This document shows positions 1 to 9,043 of a stretch of 64,000 nt of DNA, one piece after another (the stretch's first letter is position 1; every line of letters starts with the position of its first letter). The stretch spans positions 1,116,001-1,180,000 of the forward strand of contig NZ_CP107913.1 in NCBI RefSeq assembly GCF_036014115.1, read 5' to 3'. The notes beneath the pieces are model-generated. The model worked only from the letters and a program-made list of their open reading frames with translations, did not search any database and was not told where the DNA came from. The stretch is from Streptomyces sp. NBC_00448 (lineage in GTDB: Bacteria > Actinomycetota > Actinomycetes > Streptomycetales > Streptomycetaceae). Position numbers and translations under genes: made by a program.

Positions 1-117
1 CAGCTCATCACCGCCGTACTGACCCAGCACAACGTGCACACCTCCTACACTCAGATCGTCGAGGCCGCCATCATCTGCTTCGCGGTGTACGCCTCCCAGG
101 AGCGAGGGACCCGATGA
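1..117 (+). CDS. Sugar ABC transporter permease, C-terminal fragment
   Basis: Only the last 38 codons lie in the window; the gene begins upstream. The visible tail includes a hydrophobic stretch (EAAIICFAVYASQ) and ends in a TGA whose last bases overlap the ATG of the next permease (ATGA). That coupling makes it very likely to be the first of two RbsC-type membrane permeases of one sugar importer, as in YtfT/YjfF-type transporters. The family assignment rests mainly on context because so little is visible. Confidence 0.6.
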   Translation, partial: QLITAVLTQHNVHTSYTQIVEAAIICFAVYASQERGTR

Positions 118-1133
118 CTTCCACCGCCCTCCAGCCGGCCCCGATATCGCCGGGTGCCGCGTCCGACGGGCAGGCCGCGCGGATCTCGGTCCGCGAGCGG
201 ATCGCCTCCCAGGTGCAGCGGCACGGCGCGCTGGCCGTCCTGGTCCTCGTCGTCGCCATCGCCTCGGCGACCTCCTCGACCTTCCCGACCTGGAACAACA
301 TCAGCAGCATCCTCGGCAGCAACGCCTTCGTGTGGCTGCTCGCGCTCGGGATGACCTTCGTCATCATCACCGGCGGCATCGACCTGTCGGTGGGCTCGAT
401 GTTCGCGCTCGGCGGCGTGCTCGGCGCGTACGGCTCGCGGCACGGCACCTGGCTGGCGATCGTGCTGCCGCTGGCGGTCGGCGCGGCCTGGGGCACCGTG
501 CAGGGCCTGCTGATCGCGTACGCGCGGATGGCGCCGTTCATCGTGACGCTGGTCGGACTGCTGGGCCTGCGCGGGCTGTTGCAGGCCGTCACCAGCGAGG
601 GCGCCACCACGTACCTGGTGCCGGCCCACTCCTGGTTCCGGAACCTGGGCGCCGGCACCTGGACCCCCGTGCTGATCGTCGCGGCGCTCTTCGCGCTCGG
701 CGCGCTGCTGCTGACCCGGACCCGGTTCGGCGCCACGCTGACCGCGCTGGGCGGCAACGAGCACGCGGCGCGGCTGATGGGCCTGCCGGTGGCCCGGGCG
801 AAGGTGCTGGTGTACCTGCTGTCCGGCACCCTGGCGGCGGGCGCGGGCGCGCTCGGCGGTGCCCGGCTCGGCTCGGGCGTGACCACCATCGGCGTCGGCT
901 ACGAACTGACCGCGATCGCCGCGGTGGTGATCGGCGGCACCCTGCTCACCGGTGGTGCCGGTTCGATCGGCGGCACGGTCAGCGGTGTGCTGCTGCTCGC
1001 GGTGATCCACAATCTGATCGACCACTATTTCTCGCAGTACGGATCGGCGTTCACCGACACCGTCAACGGCGGCTTCCTGGCCGTCGTGGTACTGCTACAG
1101 ACGCTGCTGAGCCGTACCCAGCAGCTGGAGTGA
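114..1133 (+). CDS. Sugar ABC transporter permease (RbsC/YjfF type)
   Basis: A 339-residue integral membrane permease of the BPD_transp_2 family, which forms the channel of carbohydrate importers. Multiple hydrophobic segments begin near residue 38. The family signature GGIDLSVGS is at about residues 87-95, and a Gly-rich loop TLLTGGAGSIGG lies near the C-terminus. The ATG overlaps the previous gene's stop (ATGA). With a partner permease upstream and a LacI regulator and aldose 1-epimerase downstream, the layout matches galactose/galactofuranose or arabinose import systems. The exact substrate is inferred, and the binding protein and ATPase would lie upstream of the window. Confidence 0.9.
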   Translation: MTSTALQPAPISPGAASDGQAARISVRERIASQVQRHGALAVLVLVVAIASATSSTFPTWNNISSILGSNAFVWLLALGMTFVIITGGIDLSVGSMFALGGVLGAYGSRHGTWLAIVLPLAVGAAWGTVQGLLIAYARMAPFIVTLVGLLGLRGLLQAVTSEGATTYLVPAHSWFRNLGAGTWTPVLIVAALFALGALLLTRTRFGATLTALGGNEHAARLMGLPVARAKVLVYLLSGTLAAGAGALGGARLGSGVTTIGVGYELTAIAAVVIGGTLLTGGAGSIGGTVSGVLLLAVIHNLIDHYFSQYGSAFTDTVNGGFLAVVVLLQTLLSRTQQLE

Positions 1134-1226
1134 CCGCCGTACCAGGCAACAGCACCACCGCGGGCCGGGGGGCCGCAGACCTGAGCCGGACCGCGACGCA
1201 ACCGGTCCGACCGAGAGAGGATTTCC

Positions 1227-2252
1227 GTGGGCGTCAGCCTCAAGGATGTCGCGCTGCGCGCCGGCGTGTCCGTGAAGACCGTCTCCAACGTGGTGAACGA
1301 CTACCCCCACGTCACGCCGAGCACGCGCCGGCGGGTCCAGCAGGCGATCGACGAACTCGGCTACCGGCCCAACCTGACGGCACGCCACCTGCGCAAGGGC
1401 CGTACCGGCATCATCACGCTGGCCGTGCCCGAGCTCGGCAACCCCTACTTCGCGGAGGTGGCCGGCGCGGTGATCGACGCGGCGGCCCGGCACGAGCTGA
1501 CGGTGCTGCTCGACCACACCGCGGGGCTGCGCGAGAAGGAGGTGCTGGTCTCGCAGGGGTTCCGCTCGCACGTCATCGACGGGCTGATCCTCAGCCCGAT
1601 CCGGCTGGAGAGCGAGGACCTGCTGACCCGCCCCGAGGGCCCGCCGATGGTGCTGCTCGGCGAGCGCGAGTACGACGCCCCGTACGACCACATCATGATC
1701 GACAACGTGGGTGCGGCGCGGACCGCGGTACGGCATCTGCTGGACATCGGGCGGCGCCGGATCGCCTTCCTCGGCGCCCGCCGGGAGAGCGCGCGCCAGC
1801 CGGCCCACCTGCGGCTGCGCGGCTGGCGGGAGGCGATCACCGCCGCCGGGCTGGTCCCCGACGAGTCGATGGTCGCCGCCACCGAGGGCTACGACCGCGC
1901 CGACGGCGCCGCCGCGATGGCCGCGCTGCTGGACCGCGAGGACCGGCCCGACGCGGTGTTCGCCTACAACGACCTGATCGCCCTGGGCGCGATGCGCACC
2001 TTGGTCGAGCGGGGCCTGCGGGTGCCGGAGGACATCGCCGTGGTGGGCTTCGACGACATCGAGGAGAGCCGCTACGGCATGGTCTCGCTGACCACCGTCG
2101 CCCCGGACAAGGCCGCGCTGGCCCAACTCGCGGTGGACTGCCTGGTGGAGCGGATCGCGGTCGCCGGCGGCGCCGAACCGCCCCAGCCGCGCCGCATCCT
2201 GCCCGGCTACCGGCTGCTGGTCAGGGAGTCCACGGCGGTGCGAAGAAGCTGA
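1227..2252 (+). CDS. LacI-family transcriptional regulator
   Basis: A 341-residue sugar-responsive repressor. The N-terminal helix-turn-helix is at about residues 5-24 (LKDVALRAGVSVKTVSNVVN) with the hinge near residues 50-63, followed by a periplasmic-binding-protein-like effector domain. The GTG start at 1227 has GAGAGAGG seven bases upstream. It lies 93 bp after the permease and before the epimerase, so it probably controls this sugar-uptake operon by sensing the imported sugar. I did not find a clear palindromic operator in the 93-bp gap; the operator may lie upstream of the transporter, outside the window. Confidence 0.93.
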   Translation: MGVSLKDVALRAGVSVKTVSNVVNDYPHVTPSTRRRVQQAIDELGYRPNLTARHLRKGRTGIITLAVPELGNPYFAEVAGAVIDAAARHELTVLLDHTAGLREKEVLVSQGFRSHVIDGLILSPIRLESEDLLTRPEGPPMVLLGEREYDAPYDHIMIDNVGAARTAVRHLLDIGRRRIAFLGARRESARQPAHLRLRGWREAITAAGLVPDESMVAATEGYDRADGAAAMAALLDREDRPDAVFAYNDLIALGAMRTLVERGLRVPEDIAVVGFDDIEESRYGMVSLTTVAPDKAALAQLAVDCLVERIAVAGGAEPPQPRRILPGYRLLVRESTAVRRS

Positions 2253-2421
2253 CGCCGGGCCGCGCGTGCGGATCGGCCGAGGCCCGCCCCGGCCCCCGCC
2301 CCGGCCCCGTCGCCGCGCCCCTCACCCGCCGACCGACCGCCGCCGCGCCCGCGCCCGTATCCCTCCCCGTGGCCGGGCGGCGACCGTCGCGGCACGCCCT
2401 CCCACCGGCCCTCGTCCCAGG

Positions 2422-3597
2422 ATGACCATGCCCTCTCAGTCCCCCGCGCCCGCCGTCTCCCTGCGCCGCTCGCCGTTCGGCACCGCACCGGGCGGCGCCG
2501 CCGTCGCGTGCTGGACGCTGGACTCGGGCACCGGGGTGCGCGCCGAAGTCCTCGACCACGGCGCCACCTTGCGCGGCCTGCACGTGCCGGACCCGGCCGG
2601 GCGCACCGAGGACGTCGTGCTCGGCCTGCCCGCGCTCGCCGACTACCTCGCCGACCAGCCCTACCTCGGGGCGGTCGTCGGCCGGTACGCCAACCGGATC
2701 GCGTACGGCCGGTTCACCCTCGACGGCCAGGCCCACCTGATCCCGCCCAACGACCGCGGGCACGCCCTGCACGGCGGCCCGGACGGCTTCCACCGCCGGG
2801 TCTGGCAGGCCGCCCCCGCCGCGGACAACGGCCCGGACACCGCCGCGCTGCGGCTGACCCTGCACAGCCCGGACGGCGACATGGGCTTCCCCGGCGCGCT
2901 CGACGTCGAGGTGGTCTACCGGCTCACCGCCGCGGGCACGCTGAGCGTCGACTACCGCGCCCGCGCCGACCGGGCCACGCACGTGAACCTCACCAACCAC
3001 GCCTACTTCAACCTGGCGGGCGCCGGACGCGGCGACATCCTCGGCCACACCTTGCGGCTGGACTCCGACGGCTACCTGCCGGTCACGGCCGAGGCGGTGC
3101 CGCTCGGCCCGGTCGCGCCCACCGCGGGCACCGCCTTCGACTTCGGCCGGGCCCGGACGATCGGCGAGCGGATCGGCGACCGGGACCGGCAACTCGCCGA
3201 CGCCGGCGGCTACGACCACTGCTGGACGCTGGCCGCACCGGAGCCGGGAGGGGCACCGCGCCGGGCCGCCCGGCTCGACGACCCGGGCAGCGGGCGGCGC
3301 ATGGAGGTGTGGACCACCGAGCCGGGCATCCAGGTCTACACCGGCAACGCGCTGGACGGCTCGCTGACCGGCCCGGCCGGCCGGCCGTACCCGCGGCACG
3401 GCGCGGTGTGCCTGGAGACCCAGCACTTCCCGGACTCGCCGAACCGGCCGCAGTACCCGGCGACGGTGCTGCGGCCCGGCGAGGTCTACGTCAGCCGGAC
3501 CGAGTTCCGCTTCCCCCACCTGGGGGCGCCCTCGACCGCGGCCGCGGTGGCCGACGGCTCGTCGGAGGCGTCGCGCGCCGACGGGTCGGACGCCTGA
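2422..3597 (+). CDS. galM: Aldose 1-epimerase (galactose mutarotase)
   Basis: A 391-residue cytosolic enzyme interconverting alpha and beta anomers of hexoses such as galactose. Expected family motifs are present: GHALHGG with His114/His117, NLTNHAYFNL with His193, Asp265 in GGYDHCW, and catalytic Glu332 in LETQHFPDSPN. The reading frame is open further upstream to 2266, but ATG 2422 fits the family N-terminus; ATG 2428 is an alternative. It follows the LacI gene and feeds the transported sugar into metabolism. Its 3' end overlaps the convergent PAP2 gene by 112 bp, an unusually deep tail-to-tail overlap. Confidence 0.92.
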   Translation: MTMPSQSPAPAVSLRRSPFGTAPGGAAVACWTLDSGTGVRAEVLDHGATLRGLHVPDPAGRTEDVVLGLPALADYLADQPYLGAVVGRYANRIAYGRFTLDGQAHLIPPNDRGHALHGGPDGFHRRVWQAAPAADNGPDTAALRLTLHSPDGDMGFPGALDVEVVYRLTAAGTLSVDYRARADRATHVNLTNHAYFNLAGAGRGDILGHTLRLDSDGYLPVTAEAVPLGPVAPTAGTAFDFGRARTIGERIGDRDRQLADAGGYDHCWTLAAPEPGGAPRRAARLDDPGSGRRMEVWTTEPGIQVYTGNALDGSLTGPAGRPYPRHGAVCLETQHFPDSPNRPQYPATVLRPGEVYVSRTEFRFPHLGAPSTAAAVADGSSEASRADGSDA

Positions 3598-4454
3598 TCG
3601 CCCTCCCCTCCCCCGCCCTTGCCGTCCCCGGCGGACCGGCGCAGCTTCGGGTAGGCCCGGCGGCCGAAGAGCAGCCGCTGGAGGAGGAAGCCGATGGCGA
3701 GGGTGGCCGCGCCGGCCACCGCGTCAGCGAAGAAGTGGTTGGCGGTGGAGATGATGACCACGAAGGTGGCCAGCGGGTAGCACACGCCGAGCACCCGCAG
3801 CCAGGTCCAGCGGGCCAGGAAGAACAGCGTCAGCCCGCACCACGCCGACCAGACGATGTGCACCGACGGCATCGCGGCGTACTGGTTGGACACCGTGGAG
3901 ACGTGCCCGGAGTCCCAGGAGCCGTGGGTGTGGTGGCTGACGATGGTGTCGATGAACCCCTCGGAGCGCAGGAAGCGCGGCGGGGCGAGCGCGAAGAGCG
4001 TGAAGCCGACCAGTGCCAGGCAGGTCGCGGTGTACAGCGCGGTGCGGGCCGCCCGGTAGTACTGCGGGCGGCGGGCGTAGAGCCAGATCAGCACCGCCGG
4101 GGTGATCGCGAAGTGCAGCGTCGCGTAGTAGTAGTTCATGCCGACCGTCAGCCAGTTGATCTTGTCGACGGCGTGGTTGAGGCTCAGCTCGAAGTCGACG
4201 TGCAGCAGCCGCTCGAAGTGCAGGACCTCGCGGGCGCGGTGCAGTGCCTCGCTCTTCTCCCGCGGGACGTAGCGGCGGGTGCGGCTGTAGGCCAGGTACA
4301 GGGCGACGGTGAAGGCGAGTTCCAGCAGCAGCCGGGGCCGGTTGCGCGGGCGCATCCGGGCGGGCAGCAGCGGGAACCGCCGCAGGCCGACGGGCCGGTC
4401 CTCGGTGTCCGGGGTCTGCGCGGTGTCGGCCGAGCCGGTGGTGGTGGCGGTCAT
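3486..4454 (-). CDS. PAP2/AUR1-like membrane phosphatase or phosphotransferase
   Basis: A 322-residue multi-pass protein of the PAP2_3 (inositol phosphorylceramide synthase-like) group, which transfers or hydrolyses lipid phosphate groups at the membrane. Hydrophobic segments lie near residues 42-57, 112-127, 137-158, 198-215 and 218-236. The conserved MPSVH (about 195-199) and ANHFFADAVAG (about 238-248) correspond to the second and third phosphatase motifs, with catalytic His199 and His240 and Asp244. The hydrophilic acidic C-terminal tail is unusual and lies where the gene overlaps galM. The substrate cannot be told from sequence. Confidence 0.8.
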   Translation of the reverse strand: MTATTTGSADTAQTPDTEDRPVGLRRFPLLPARMRPRNRPRLLLELAFTVALYLAYSRTRRYVPREKSEALHRAREVLHFERLLHVDFELSLNHAVDKINWLTVGMNYYYATLHFAITPAVLIWLYARRPQYYRAARTALYTATCLALVGFTLFALAPPRFLRSEGFIDTIVSHHTHGSWDSGHVSTVSNQYAAMPSVHIVWSAWCGLTLFFLARWTWLRVLGVCYPLATFVVIISTANHFFADAVAGAATLAIGFLLQRLLFGRRAYPKLRRSAGDGKGGGGEGDQASDPSARDASDEPSATAAAVEGAPRWGKRNSVRLT

Positions 4455-5064
4455 CGGGCGCCTCCCGGTACGGCCGCGGCCCGCCGACGTGCCTCGGCAC
4501 CGCCCCGGCGGTGACGGGTCGGTACAGGTCCCGGCCTTCGCCCGCGCGGTGACGGGCTCGGCAGGCTCGGCGAATACGCCAGCAGCATGCGGTCGATCTC
4601 TCTTCCCGAACGATCCGGCGACAAGCCGGGCGACTCGCCCGACACTACATCGGACACCAAAACGTCCGGCTACCGATACCGACCGGACATCTCTGCTCGA
4701 TGCGCGCGGTCACGGAGCGTACCTGGCGAGGCGCGGGTCGCCAAGTCGCCCGCCGCGGTGCAGGGGTGCGTACGGCGCCGGGGCGCGGGCGTCGGGAGAG
4801 GTCGGCGCGATTCCCGGGGGCGCGGGCGAAGACGGTCGGCGCGGCATTGGCCGCCGACCCGCAACCGTCCCCGGACGCCGTCACATTGGGTGATGTGGGT
4901 GATCTTGGCCACATGCCGGAGCCCGCGGCAGGACACCACTGCGGCGCGGGTGCGGCGGCGGCATGGCGGCGGTACGGCACCGGCACGGCGCCGCCGCGGC
5001 ATGGCTGCGGTATCGCTGCGGCATCGGCTGCGACACCGTCAGGGGCCGGGGCGGGAAGCGGAGG
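4455..5064. other. 610-bp gap, no convincing gene
   Basis: This stretch separates the PAP2 start from the end of the SGNH hydrolase gene. It contains several overlapping open frames rich in Arg, Ala and Gly on both strands but none with a ribosome-binding site or recognisable family. The part around 4940-5040 is a low-complexity run of GGC and CGG-like triplets. It presumably carries the PAP2 promoter. I see no RNA gene. Confidence 0.5.
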
Positions 5065-6669
5065 TCAGGGCTCCCGGGCGGGGGCGGTCGTGGGCGTGTT
5101 CGCGGGCGTGTTCGCGGGGGCGCCCGCACCGGCCACTCCGCCGGCAGCCGTCGCGGCTGGCCCGGCCCCCGGCGAACCGTTGGTGCCCGGCGTGCCGCCG
5201 CCGGTCGGTGTCGGGCCGGGCTGGGCCGTGCGGTCGGGGTGGGCGGCGCGGTCGGCCTCGATCGTGCCGAGCGCCTGCTGGTCGGCGAGCGCGATGGCGA
5301 GTTCCCCGGCCGCGGTCGGGTGCAGCGGCGCCTTGCCGGTGGCGTCCTGCACGAACGGCTGCTTGCTGCACAGTTCGTGCCCCTCGAAGCCCGGCCGGGC
5401 GACGGCGAAGTGGAAGGTGGCGGCGCCGCTCTCCAGCACCGCGTTGAGGTCCGACAGCCGGGAGCCGAGGACGTCGGCCTTCTCCCGGGTGATGCCGTCC
5501 TTCTTCAGGCAGCCGGTGTCCGGCCCGAACGGGTCGTAGTACTCGTTGACCAGCACCGCCGGATGGTGCGGCAGCGCGGCGAGTTGTTCGAGCAGGTCCA
5601 GGTAGTCCTGGGTGAAGCCGGCCAGCTCCTCCTTGAAGTACGCGGTGGACGCGTCGTCGTCGCAGACCGGCGCCGCCGCGCAGAGCCCGGTCAGCAGCCC
5701 CCAGTTCATGTCGTTGGCGCCGATGCTGACGATCACGGTCGACGCGCCGGTCGCACGCTGGGCGACCGCGAGCTGCGGCGGCACCACCTTGCCGCCGCGC
5801 ACTTGCACCCCGAGGATGCCGTCGGACACGGTGGCGCCCTGGCAGGCGAGGTTGAGCACCTTCCAGCCGTTGGCGGCGGCGAGGTCGGCCGCGTAGGCGT
5901 CGGAGCTGCGGCCGCAGGTGCGGTCCAGCGCGGTGGGATGCTCCACCAGCGGGTTGCCGATGCCCGCGGCGGTCGAGTCGCCGATCACCACCGCGTGGAT
6001 GCCCGGCAGCGCGGGGCCCTTGGCGGCGGGCACCGGCTCCGCACGGGTCCGGCCGACCAGGTCGTCGAGCGTGTGCACCTGGCGCAGCGCGCGGGGGGTG
6101 CCGGAGGCGAGCAGGTACACCCCGGCGGCGTTCGCCGCGCTCACCGTCACCAGGGTCGCGGCGAGCATCGTCAGCATGGTGCGGTGCGAGGTGCGGCCGG
6201 CGCCCGCGATGGCGATGGTGATCACGCCCGCGCAGCCGGCCGCGACGAGGGTCTCCCAGATGCAGTAGCGCTTCCAGCCCGCCGCGAGCTGCCGGCTGAG
6301 CATCGGCACCAGCGCGTTGTCGCCGTCGGCGTGGAACGCCTGGTTCACCTGCGAGTCGAGGGTGATGTGGGCGAGCTTGAGCTTGGGGCGGATCGGCCCG
6401 TCGAAGCGCGGCTGGGTCGGGATCGCCTCGCCGAACAGGTCCAGCTCGCCGGGGCCGGACCGGCTCAGACCCGGCTGGGCGGCGCCGACCTGCACGTTCT
6501 GGCCGGCCGCGGAGACCGACTGCATGGGGGTGAGCCGCACCGCCAGCCAGATCCCGGCGGCGCTGGCGACCGCGATCAGTACGGCTGCGAGCAGCAGGTT
6601 GCGGCCCCGGCGCAGCCACCGCGCCCTGCCGTTTCCGCACCGCACGAGCCCCACGCGCTTCCCTCTCAT
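5065..6669 (-). CDS. SGNH/GDSL-type hydrolase with membrane anchor
   Basis: A 534-residue predicted cell-envelope esterase. A transmembrane segment at about residues 24-44 follows an Arg-rich start, and two more hydrophobic segments lie near 140-190. The SGNH catalytic domain follows: block I GDSTAAGIG (Ser near 228), block III GANDMNWG, and block V HPTAAGE (His near 448). The tail from about residue 470 is rich in Pro, Thr, Gly and Ala, like a wall-spanning linker. ATG 6669 is preferred; ATG 6711 and GTG 6672 are alternatives. The substrate is unknown; O-acyl esters on glycans or lipids are typical for the family. Confidence 0.82.
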   Translation of the reverse strand: MRGKRVGLVRCGNGRARWLRRGRNLLLAAVLIAVASAAGIWLAVRLTPMQSVSAAGQNVQVGAAQPGLSRSGPGELDLFGEAIPTQPRFDGPIRPKLKLAHITLDSQVNQAFHADGDNALVPMLSRQLAAGWKRYCIWETLVAAGCAGVITIAIAGAGRTSHRTMLTMLAATLVTVSAANAAGVYLLASGTPRALRQVHTLDDLVGRTRAEPVPAAKGPALPGIHAVVIGDSTAAGIGNPLVEHPTALDRTCGRSSDAYAADLAAANGWKVLNLACQGATVSDGILGVQVRGGKVVPPQLAVAQRATGASTVIVSIGANDMNWGLLTGLCAAAPVCDDDASTAYFKEELAGFTQDYLDLLEQLAALPHHPAVLVNEYYDPFGPDTGCLKKDGITREKADVLGSRLSDLNAVLESGAATFHFAVARPGFEGHELCSKQPFVQDATGKAPLHPTAAGELAIALADQQALGTIEADRAAHPDRTAQPGPTPTGGGTPGTNGSPGAGPAATAAGGVAGAGAPANTPANTPTTAPAREP

Positions 6670-6850
6670 CACCCGGGCCCGCCCTTGCGCGTGGCCCTGT
6701 GTCCGATCCATCCTGCGCGGCTCCCCCGCAAGGCCGCCTGCCCACGACCCTAACGGGCCAACCCGGACGAACGCCCCATCGCACCCCATCGCGCCCCGGC
6801 TCGCGCCCCTGCCTGTCCCGGCCGGCACCACCGCCCCTACGGTGGGGCGC

Positions 6851-7354
6851 ATGTACCGGCTGCGCCCGTTCGAACCCGCCGATGCCCCCGCCCTGACCGC
6901 GATGCTGCACCGCGCCTACGCGGAACTGGGCGGGCGCGGGCTGAACTTCACCGCGGTGGACCAGACGGAGCGGACCACGCTGAAGCGGGCCGGGACGGGC
7001 GCCTCGTGGCTGCTGGTGGACGGCTCCCGGATCGCGGCGAGCCTGACGATGACGCTGCCGCCGCACGAGACGCTGCGCCGGCTGAGCCCCACCGCGGCGG
7101 CTCCGGGCCGGGCCTGGCTCAACCAGATGGCGGTCGATCCCGCGGACCGCGGCCAGGGGCTCGCCTCCCGGCTGTGGGCGGTGGGCCGCCGGTGGGCCGG
7201 CGACGCGGGCGCCTCCCACCTCGGCGTGGACACCGCGGAACCCGCGGCGCACCTGGTCGAGCTGTACACGGCGTGGGGCTTCGCCCGGCGCGAGACCGTC
7301 CAGTGGCCGGGCAAGACGTACCGCAGCGCCGTCATGGAACGGCCGTGTGGGTGA
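6851..7354 (+). CDS. GNAT-family N-acetyltransferase
   Basis: A 167-residue protein with the GNAT fold, transferring an acetyl group from acetyl-CoA to an unknown acceptor. The acetyl-CoA binding motif is visible around residues 92-108 (NQMAVDPADRGQGLASRL), followed by AAHLVELYTAWGF, typical of the family C-terminus. The start ATG lies 7 nt after the -10-like hexamer TACGGT (6838-6843) with no Shine-Dalgarno sequence, which suggests a leaderless transcript. It is divergent from the SGNH hydrolase gene. Confidence 0.85.
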   Translation: MYRLRPFEPADAPALTAMLHRAYAELGGRGLNFTAVDQTERTTLKRAGTGASWLLVDGSRIAASLTMTLPPHETLRRLSPTAAAPGRAWLNQMAVDPADRGQGLASRLWAVGRRWAGDAGASHLGVDTAEPAAHLVELYTAWGFARRETVQWPGKTYRSAVMERPCG

Positions 7355-7451
7355 CCGGCGTCCCCCACACGGCGGACCCGGCGCCGCCGCGCCCCGGGCC
7401 GGACCACGCGCCGACCGGGCCCCGGACCCGGACCGCCCCTACGGTGAGGGG

Positions 7452-8537
7452 GTGATCGAGCGGATCGGGCTGGTGGTGCACGGCGGCAAGGAGGCCGCCG
7501 TGGCGGCCGCGGCACGCGTCAAGGCATGGGCCCGGGCACGCGGCGTCCCGTGCGCGGAGATCGACGTGTGGAACACCCCTGCCGCCGACGGCGACGAGAA
7601 GGACGGCGGCATGGGGCGGCTGACCGCGCTGGAGGAGGCGGAACAGGCCGGGCTACCGGACCTGGTGGTGACCGTCGGCGGCGACGGCACCCTGCTGCGC
7701 GGGGTGCGGGTGGCCGCGGCGGTGGACGCCCTGGTGCTCGGGATCGACGTGGGCCGGGTGGGGTTCCTCACCGAGGTGCGCGTGCCGGACCTGGAGGCGG
7801 CGCTGGACGCGGTGCACGCCGGCACCGGGCACGTCGACGAACGGCTGATGCTCACCATGCGCGCCTCCCGCCCGCTGGAGATCCCGACCGGGATGCGGGC
7901 CCTGCTGCGGTACGGCCGCGGCCCCCTGCTGCCGCCACCGACCCCGCGCGACGCCGATCCCGGGCACACCGGGTGGGGCGTGCGCCTGGACGTGCTGGGG
8001 CTGAACGACGTGGTCTTCGAGAAGCTGGCCAGGGACCGCCAGGCGAGCGTCGCGATCTACGTGTCGGGGCGGCTGCTCGGCTTCTACTCGGCGGACGCGT
8101 TCGTGGTGGCCTCCTCCACCGGGTCCACCGCGTACAGCTTCGCCGCGGGCGGGCCGATCGTCTCGCCGCACCTGGACGCGCTGGTGTTCACTCCGGTGGC
8201 CCCGCACATGGTCTTCGACCGCAGCCTGGTGCTGTCCGCGCGCGAGGAGCGGGTGGCGGTGCGGGTGCTGGAGCGGTCGGGGCGGGTCGCGGTCAGCGTG
8301 GACGGACGGCTGTGCGGGGTACTCGACCCCGGTGACTGGGTGTCGGTGTACGCGGCGCCGCGGCGGGCGCGGCTGGCCCGACTGGCCGACCCCGACTTCC
8401 TCGGCCGGGTCCGCGACCGGTTCGGCCTGGCCGACGCGCCCGCCGCGCTGGCCGACGGCTCGGCGCCCGCGGAGTACCGTCCGGCCCAGCCGCTGCCGGA
8501 CGACCTCGCGCACCCGGGCCCGCCCGACATCCACTGA
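7452..8537 (+). CDS. NAD kinase-like protein (ATP-NAD kinase family)
   Basis: A 361-residue member of the NAD kinase family, which phosphorylates NAD to NADP. The diagnostic GGDGT motif is at residues 75-79; LNDVVFEK near residue 184 corresponds to the conserved Asn-Asp/Glu motif, and SSTGSTAYSFAAGGPI follows. It is longer than the usual 290-300 residues, with an insertion around residues 155-180 rich in Pro. The GTG start lies 6 nt after TACGGT (7440-7445), again suggesting a leaderless mRNA. Streptomycetes normally have another NAD kinase gene, so this may be a specialised paralogue. Confidence 0.85.
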   Translation: MIERIGLVVHGGKEAAVAAAARVKAWARARGVPCAEIDVWNTPAADGDEKDGGMGRLTALEEAEQAGLPDLVVTVGGDGTLLRGVRVAAAVDALVLGIDVGRVGFLTEVRVPDLEAALDAVHAGTGHVDERLMLTMRASRPLEIPTGMRALLRYGRGPLLPPPTPRDADPGHTGWGVRLDVLGLNDVVFEKLARDRQASVAIYVSGRLLGFYSADAFVVASSTGSTAYSFAAGGPIVSPHLDALVFTPVAPHMVFDRSLVLSAREERVAVRVLERSGRVAVSVDGRLCGVLDPGDWVSVYAAPRRARLARLADPDFLGRVRDRFGLADAPAALADGSAPAEYRPAQPLPDDLAHPGPPDIH

Positions 8538-8580
8538 CGCCCCGACACCCCGACACCCTCCGAACCGTCCGCGTCCGCCC

Positions 8581-8596
8581 GGTACACACGTGTACC
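8581..8596. promoter_or_regulatory. Palindrome in the promoter of the small hypothetical gene
   Basis: GGTACAC-AC-GTGTACC, two perfect 7-nt arms around a 2-nt centre. It sits where the -35 element would be relative to the -10-like TACGCT at 8604-8609, whose downstream ATG (8616) looks leaderless. A repressor or activator site is a reasonable inference; the binding protein is unknown. Confidence 0.45.
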
Positions 8597-8615
8597 GACG
8601 GCGTACGCTCCCGGC

Positions 8616-8978
8616 ATGAGGGACAGCGATTTCGTACGGCGGATCATCGGCATCCTCACCGAGGCCCGGCAGATGCAGGTGCTGCTGGAGGAGGACCCCG
8701 ACCGGCAGGACATCTCGGGCGACAACGTACGCGCGCTGCTCAACGAGACCATGCCGACCATCGAGTTCCCCGCCGACGCCACCCCGAGCGAGATCGGCGA
8801 GGCGCTGAGCATCCAGCTCAGCCCGGTGATCGAGCGCCTGACCGGGGCGTTCTCGCTGATCTTCCTCCAACTCGCGGACATCCACGACGCGGGCCGCACC
8901 GACGTGACGTCCGCGGACATACTCCAGGACCTCGCCCTGCGGGCCGACGAGCTGTGGCCCGGCGAGGAGGAGTCCTGA
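8616..8978 (+). CDS. Small acidic hypothetical protein
   Basis: A 120-residue soluble acidic protein I do not recognise. It looks largely helical: an N-terminal segment DFVRRIIGILTEARQ, a middle segment built around IEFPADATPSEIGEALSIQLSP, and an acidic C-terminus. No signal peptide or membrane segment is present. The start ATG lies 6 nt after TACGCT, so a leaderless transcript is likely, and a 16-nt palindrome covers the -35 region. It is convergent with the GH3 gene and separated from it by a hairpin. Confidence 0.7.
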   Translation: MRDSDFVRRIIGILTEARQMQVLLEEDPDRQDISGDNVRALLNETMPTIEFPADATPSEIGEALSIQLSPVIERLTGAFSLIFLQLADIHDAGRTDVTSADILQDLALRADELWPGEEES

Positions 8979-8997
8979 CCGCGGCCCGCGCGCCGGT

Positions 8998-9032
8998 GGT
9001 GCCGTGACCCGCGCGCGGCGGGCCACGGCACC
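8998..9032. terminator. Hairpin between convergent genes
   Basis: GGTGCCGTG (8998-9006) pairs with CACGGCACC (9024-9032) across a 17-nt GC-rich loop. It lies between two tail-to-tail genes and could act in both directions. There is no U tract, as is common for streptomycete terminators. Confidence 0.5.
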
Positions 9033-9043
9033 GGCGGCCGCCG

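Noticed and set aside
4645..5539. Several overlapping frames in the gap before the SGNH gene
   Set aside because: Arg/Pro/Ala-rich low-complexity translations on both strands, no ribosome-binding site and no family motif.
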